Below, piece by piece: positions 61,156-64,000 of a stretch of 64,000 nt of DNA (position 1 is the stretch's first letter; the number at the start of each line of letters is the position of its first letter). The stretch is taken from NCBI GenBank assembly GCA_963754955.1, contig CAVWHY010000012.1, forward strand, positions 868,001 through 932,000. The letters are read 5' to 3'. This DNA comes from CAVQJU01 sp963754955 (GTDB lineage: Bacteria; Acidobacteriota; Vicinamibacteria; Vicinamibacterales; CAVVIG01). The notes under the pieces were generated by a model that saw only the letters and a list, made by a program, of their open reading frames with translations, searched no databases and was not told the origin of the DNA. Made by a program: the position numbers and the translations under genes.

Positions 61156-61609
61156 CCTTTTCGATGATGCGGGTCGTCGAGTAACCAGCCTCGAACGGCA
61201 CGCGAACCACCCGGCCGCCACGCGCTTCGACGATTTCTCGCCCGATCATGCTGGACTCCGGCCAGTCGGCGCCTTTGACCAGCACGTCCGGCTGGAGCCG
61301 CTTGATCAGCTCGTACGGTGTCTCCTCGTCGAACAGCGCGACGACGTCCACGCAGGCCAGGGCGGCAAGAATCTCCGCACGCTCATTTTCCGGCGTAACC
61401 GGACGGGTCTCACCCTTGATGACCCGTACGGACCGATCCGTGTTGACGCCAACGACGAGCGCATCGCCGAGAGTCCGTGCCTGCTGGAGGTAGCGGACGT
61501 GCCCGGGATGCAGCAAATCGAACACGCCGTTCGTGAAGACGACGCGGCCGCCGCCGGCCTTCACGCGATCCAGCCATGCCGCGGCGGCGTCCGGCGAGAG
61601 AATCGGCAT
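61139..61609 (-). CDS. rfaE2: D-glycero-beta-D-manno-heptose 1-phosphate adenylyltransferase
   Basis: About 156 residues. FTNGVFDLLHPGHVRYLQQA has the HxGH motif of cytidylyltransferase-fold enzymes, VVGVNTDRSVRVIKGETRPV is the RfaE2/HldE C-terminal block and VLVKGADWPES the nucleotide loop. It makes ADP-heptose for the LPS core; the kinase half (RfaE1) is not fused and not in the window. I use ATG 61607-61609 (MPILSPD). It lies downstream of the Wzm/Wzt genes. Confidence 0.92.
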   Translation of the reverse strand: MPILSPDAAAAWLDRVKAGGGRVVFTNGVFDLLHPGHVRYLQQARTLGDALVVGVNTDRSVRVIKGETRPVTPENERAEILAALACVDVVALFDEETPYELIKRLQPDVLVKGADWPESSMIGREIVEARGGRVVRVPFEAGYSTTRIIEKVKAQT

Positions 61610-61613
61610 CGAC

Positions 61614-62948
61614 TTAGAGCTTGTCGCTCCCGCCAAACGAAACGTCGCCGGTGAACGTCCAGCGGTGGCTCGGCCGGTAAATGCCGACGTCCTGCGTGCG
61701 CGACTTCACGCGGAAGGTGTACAGGAGACGGTGGTAGTCGTAGGGATAGCCGTCGCGCTTGTGGATTGCGACGTCCAGCTTGTAGGTGCCTTCGACCAGC
61801 TCGAGCGTGTTGATCGCGAAGGTCACGTCGGCGTCGCCGGCCAGGCGCGTCGGGATCATCTCCTCGATGTAGGTGTTCGTCCCGTAGCAGCACACCCCGT
61901 CGGCGTTGAACAGGCCGATGCCGAAGACGAAGTCGTCGAGCGGGTGGGCCGCGCGGACACTCAGGCGAATCGACATGGCGTCGCCTGTGTGGAACACAAA
62001 CGACGGCTGCTGGTCCTTGTCGAGAAATGCGACGCGCAGGATCTCGGCTTCGCGCGAACCCCACCGGCCCTCGGTGGCCTGGAACATGTTGCCGGACGGA
62101 TCGGCCGGGGCTTCACCCCCGGCGTCCGCCGATGCGGCCGCCACTGGTTCGGCTGCTTCCTGCACCGCGCGCGCCGTCGTCGCGGCGAGCAGCTGTTCCT
62201 CGATGACCTCGACGGCCGTCAGGTAGGCGCCGATCACGCGCTTGGGGTCGCCCTCAGCCTGTTTCTCGCCAGCGTCCAGCCAGACGGCTTCGTCGCAGAA
62301 GCGTTCGATCAGGTTGAGTGAGTGGGTGACGAGGAGGATCGTCTTCCCGCGGCGCCGGAACTCGCCGAACTTGTCGAGGCACTTGTGGGTGAAGCCCTCG
62401 TCGCCGACGGCGAGAACCTCGTCGACGAGCAGCACGTCGGGGTCTACGTTGATCGCAACCGCGAAGCCGAGCCGCATATACATGCCGGACGAGTACGTCT
62501 TGACCGGCGCGTCGATGAACTCGCGCAGTTCCGCGAAGTCCACGATTTCGTCGAACCGCTCCTGGATTTCGCGTTTTGACAGCCCGAGCATGATCCCGTT
62601 GATGAAGACGTTCTCGCGGCCGGAGATCTCGGGGTGAAAGCCCGCACCCAGCTCGATGAGGGCCGAGATGCGGCCGTCTACGTTGACGGTTCCGCTGGTG
62701 GGCTTGGTGATGCCCGCGACCAGCTTCAGCGCGGTGCTCTTGCCCGAGCCGTTGCGGCCCATCACGCCGAACGTGCAGCCTTTCGGGACCGTGAACGAGA
62801 CGTTCTTGAGCGCCGGGAACGTCTCGCTGGGCTGCAGATCGTTCAGGATGCTTCGCTGCAGCAGCGCGCTTTTGAGCGTCGCGAACTGGCGGCCGCCATA
62901 CCGGCGGTAGATCTTCGACACGTCCTTGAGCTCGATGGCCGGCGTCAT
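61614..62948 (-). CDS. wzt: ABC transporter ATPase with C-terminal carbohydrate-binding domain (Wzt)
   Basis: About 444 residues. The ATPase has Walker A GRNGSGKST, signature YSSGMYMRLGFAVA and Walker B PDVLLVDEVLAVGDE. An Ala-rich linker (about 270-300) leads to a Wzt_C domain (from about 310; VFHTGDAMSIRLSVRAAHPL, YKLDVAIHKRDGYPYDYH) that recognises the capped end of the exported glycan. It pairs with the permease gene, whose stop it overlaps (ATGA). This gives the cell a second, ABC-type glycan export path beside the Wzy-type one. Confidence 0.94.
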   Translation of the reverse strand: MTPAIELKDVSKIYRRYGGRQFATLKSALLQRSILNDLQPSETFPALKNVSFTVPKGCTFGVMGRNGSGKSTALKLVAGITKPTSGTVNVDGRISALIELGAGFHPEISGRENVFINGIMLGLSKREIQERFDEIVDFAELREFIDAPVKTYSSGMYMRLGFAVAINVDPDVLLVDEVLAVGDEGFTHKCLDKFGEFRRRGKTILLVTHSLNLIERFCDEAVWLDAGEKQAEGDPKRVIGAYLTAVEVIEEQLLAATTARAVQEAAEPVAAASADAGGEAPADPSGNMFQATEGRWGSREAEILRVAFLDKDQQPSFVFHTGDAMSIRLSVRAAHPLDDFVFGIGLFNADGVCCYGTNTYIEEMIPTRLAGDADVTFAINTLELVEGTYKLDVAIHKRDGYPYDYHRLLYTFRVKSRTQDVGIYRPSHRWTFTGDVSFGGSDKL

Positions 62949-63739
62949 ACAGCCTCGGCGAAGGAGTCGCGGAGCCGGTCGAACAGCCAGTAGCCGGCGA
63001 GGAACAGCACCGTGGACACCGCGCCGATGAAGAGCAGCCACTTCCAGTGCCCGACCGGACCGTCGAAGAACAGGATTTCCTGGTACGTGACGATCAGGTG
63101 CGTCATCGGGTTGTAGTCGAGCACCTGTTTGCCGAGGCCCGGGGCTTCCTTGATCCAGTAGATGATCGGCGTCGAGAAGAACCAGAGGGTCAACACGTTC
63201 GACAGGATGTCGCGGATGTCGCGAAAGTGCACCGCGAGAGCGGAGACGATCAGCGCGAGGGCGAAGCTCAGGATCAGCTGCACCAGCATGGCCACCGGAA
63301 ACCAGAGGAGGCCGGCGGCGTCGGGCAGGCGCTGGTAGTAGATGAGGAACACGGCGAGGATCGGCAGGCCGAGGACGAAGTGCACCATGTTCGCCAGGAC
63401 GCTCACGATCGGGAGCACCTCGGCGGGAAACAGGACTTTCTTGATCAAGTTCCCGCCCGAAATGAGGGAACCAGCTGCCTCAGTCAGTGAGGACGAGAAC
63501 CATGTCCAGGGCAGGATGCCGCAGAACATGAACAAGGCGTAGGGCTCGGTCTCCTTGGAGTGCAGCCCGGGCAGCACCACGGAGAACACGAAGGAATAAA
63601 TTGTCAGCAGCAGCAGCGGGTTGATGAACGACCAGACGAAGCCGAGGACGCTCCCGCGGTAGCGCGCCTTCAGTTCGCGCGCGACGAGGCTCTGAATCAG
63701 GCCGCGGTAGCGGATCAGATTGGCGAGGTTGGCGAACAC
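62945..63739 (-). CDS. wzm: O-antigen/teichoic-acid type ABC permease (Wzm)
   Basis: 264 residues with six membrane helices of the ABC2 type. LVARELKARYRGSVLGFVWS and MFCGILPWTWFSSSLTEAAG are the family signatures. With Wzt it moves undecaprenyl-linked glycan across the inner membrane. It begins at GTG directly after the TAG of the atpC gene, with no gap, an unusual position for a glycan transporter. Confidence 0.94.
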   Translation of the reverse strand: MFANLANLIRYRGLIQSLVARELKARYRGSVLGFVWSFINPLLLLTIYSFVFSVVLPGLHSKETEPYALFMFCGILPWTWFSSSLTEAAGSLISGGNLIKKVLFPAEVLPIVSVLANMVHFVLGLPILAVFLIYYQRLPDAAGLLWFPVAMLVQLILSFALALIVSALAVHFRDIRDILSNVLTLWFFSTPIIYWIKEAPGLGKQVLDYNPMTHLIVTYQEILFFDGPVGHWKWLLFIGAVSTVLFLAGYWLFDRLRDSFAEAV

Positions 63740-64000
63740 CTACGAGCGGATTCTAGCGCGGCTGGCCACCTGGAGGCGCATCAATGACTTCAGCAGCGCG
63801 ATCCGCGCGCGGTCGGAGTCCATATCCATCACGGGCCTGGCCAGTCGTTCTTCAGCGCGCCGCTTCGCCGCTTCCGCGCGGGCCATGTCGATCTGCTCGG
63901 CCGATTCGGCGATCTGGGCGAGGATCGTGACCCGATCCGGCTGTACTTCGGCGAAGCCCTCCGCGATGGACAGGTAGTGCATCACACTGCCCTTGCGGTA
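63740..64000 (-). CDS. atpC: F1 ATP synthase epsilon subunit, C-terminal part (partial)
   Basis: 86 residues up to the window edge; the start is outside. YLSIAEGFAEVQPDRVTILA is the end of the beta-sandwich domain and IDMARAEAAKRRAEERLAR the start of the helical domain of epsilon. The subunit couples and inhibits ATP synthase. It implies an atp operon to the right, with wzm, wzt and rfaE2 attached behind it. Confidence 0.9.
   Translation of the reverse strand, partial: YRKGSVMHYLSIAEGFAEVQPDRVTILAQIAESAEQIDMARAEAAKRRAEERLARPVMDMDSDRARIALLKSLMRLQVASRARIRS

Noticed and set aside
1..64000. tRNA, rRNA or riboswitch genes
   Set aside because: I looked at the gaps between genes and saw no cloverleaf with a TTCRA arm, no rRNA segment and no riboswitch core; a covariance search would be needed to exclude small RNAs.

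Overview
The window is about 64 kb of GC-rich DNA with very dense coding. It shows no rRNA, tRNA, CRISPR array, integrase or transposase. The mix of genes suggests a Gram-negative soil-type Acidobacteriota, most likely class Vicinamibacteria: Wza/Wzc polysaccharide export, a Wzm/Wzt transporter, a heptose nucleotidyltransferase, a TonB-like protein, SurA, an Uma2 relic, carboxypeptidase-regulatory-like domains and many GC-rich dispersed palindromes. That placement is an inference from gene content, not a database result.

Layout. 1-8.5 kb is a signalling block: the tail of a possible GAF protein, a GAF-GAF-PP2C phosphatase, a FabZ-like hotdog protein, an EamA transporter, a hybrid histidine kinase, a FliA-type sigma factor, two tiny proteins (a DHp-like helical protein and an HTH protein) and an NtrC-type regulator with GAFTGA. 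8.5-14.4 kb is looser: dispersed repeats, a frameshifted Uma2 gene, a repeat-rich basic protein, a Dabb protein, an ExeA-like ATPase with a SPOR domain, a HAD-like protein and an eroded pseudogene. 14.4-42.4 kb is a large plus-strand surface-polysaccharide locus. It holds a Wzc-type tyrosine autokinase, an initiating phosphoglycosyltransferase, a MurJ/Wzx-like flippase, an asparagine synthase, several glycosyltransferases including a GT2-GT4 fusion, two O-antigen-ligase/polymerase-like proteins, a YfhO-like membrane protein, two methyltransferases and a desaturase. It also holds a nucleotide-sugar module: epimerase, UDP-sugar dehydrogenase-like protein without the usual Cys, SDR, Gfo/Idh oxidoreductase, HddA-like kinase, HddC-like nucleotidyltransferase, GmhA-like SIS protein and transaldolase. 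Many junctions overlap as ATGA or GTGA, so much of it looks co-transcribed and translationally coupled.

42.4-51.5 kb is on the minus strand. It has a large secreted protein with three IPT/TIG-like and twelve Asp-rich FG-GAP/VCBS-like repeats, then a coupled trio (outer-membrane barrel, Wza-type export protein, YadA-head-like repeat protein). Next come a small CarboxypepD_reg-like protein and a degenerate NtrC-like regulator coupled to an EF-hand-repeat lipoprotein. 51.5-64 kb is mainly housekeeping: DusB, VanZ, an mfd-surA-NusG-paralog operon, TonB-like protein, M48 protease, then rfaE2, wzt, wzm and the end of atpC on the minus strand.

How it may work together: the Wzc, phosphoglycosyltransferase, flippase, ligase, Wza and barrel genes make a complete Wzy-type export path split over two facing transcription units. 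A direct-repeat leader resembling a JUMPstart/ops element lies just upstream of the Wzc gene, and a specialised NusG paralog lies 39 kb away. Together they suggest, as an inference, that processive antitermination drives the long glycan operon.
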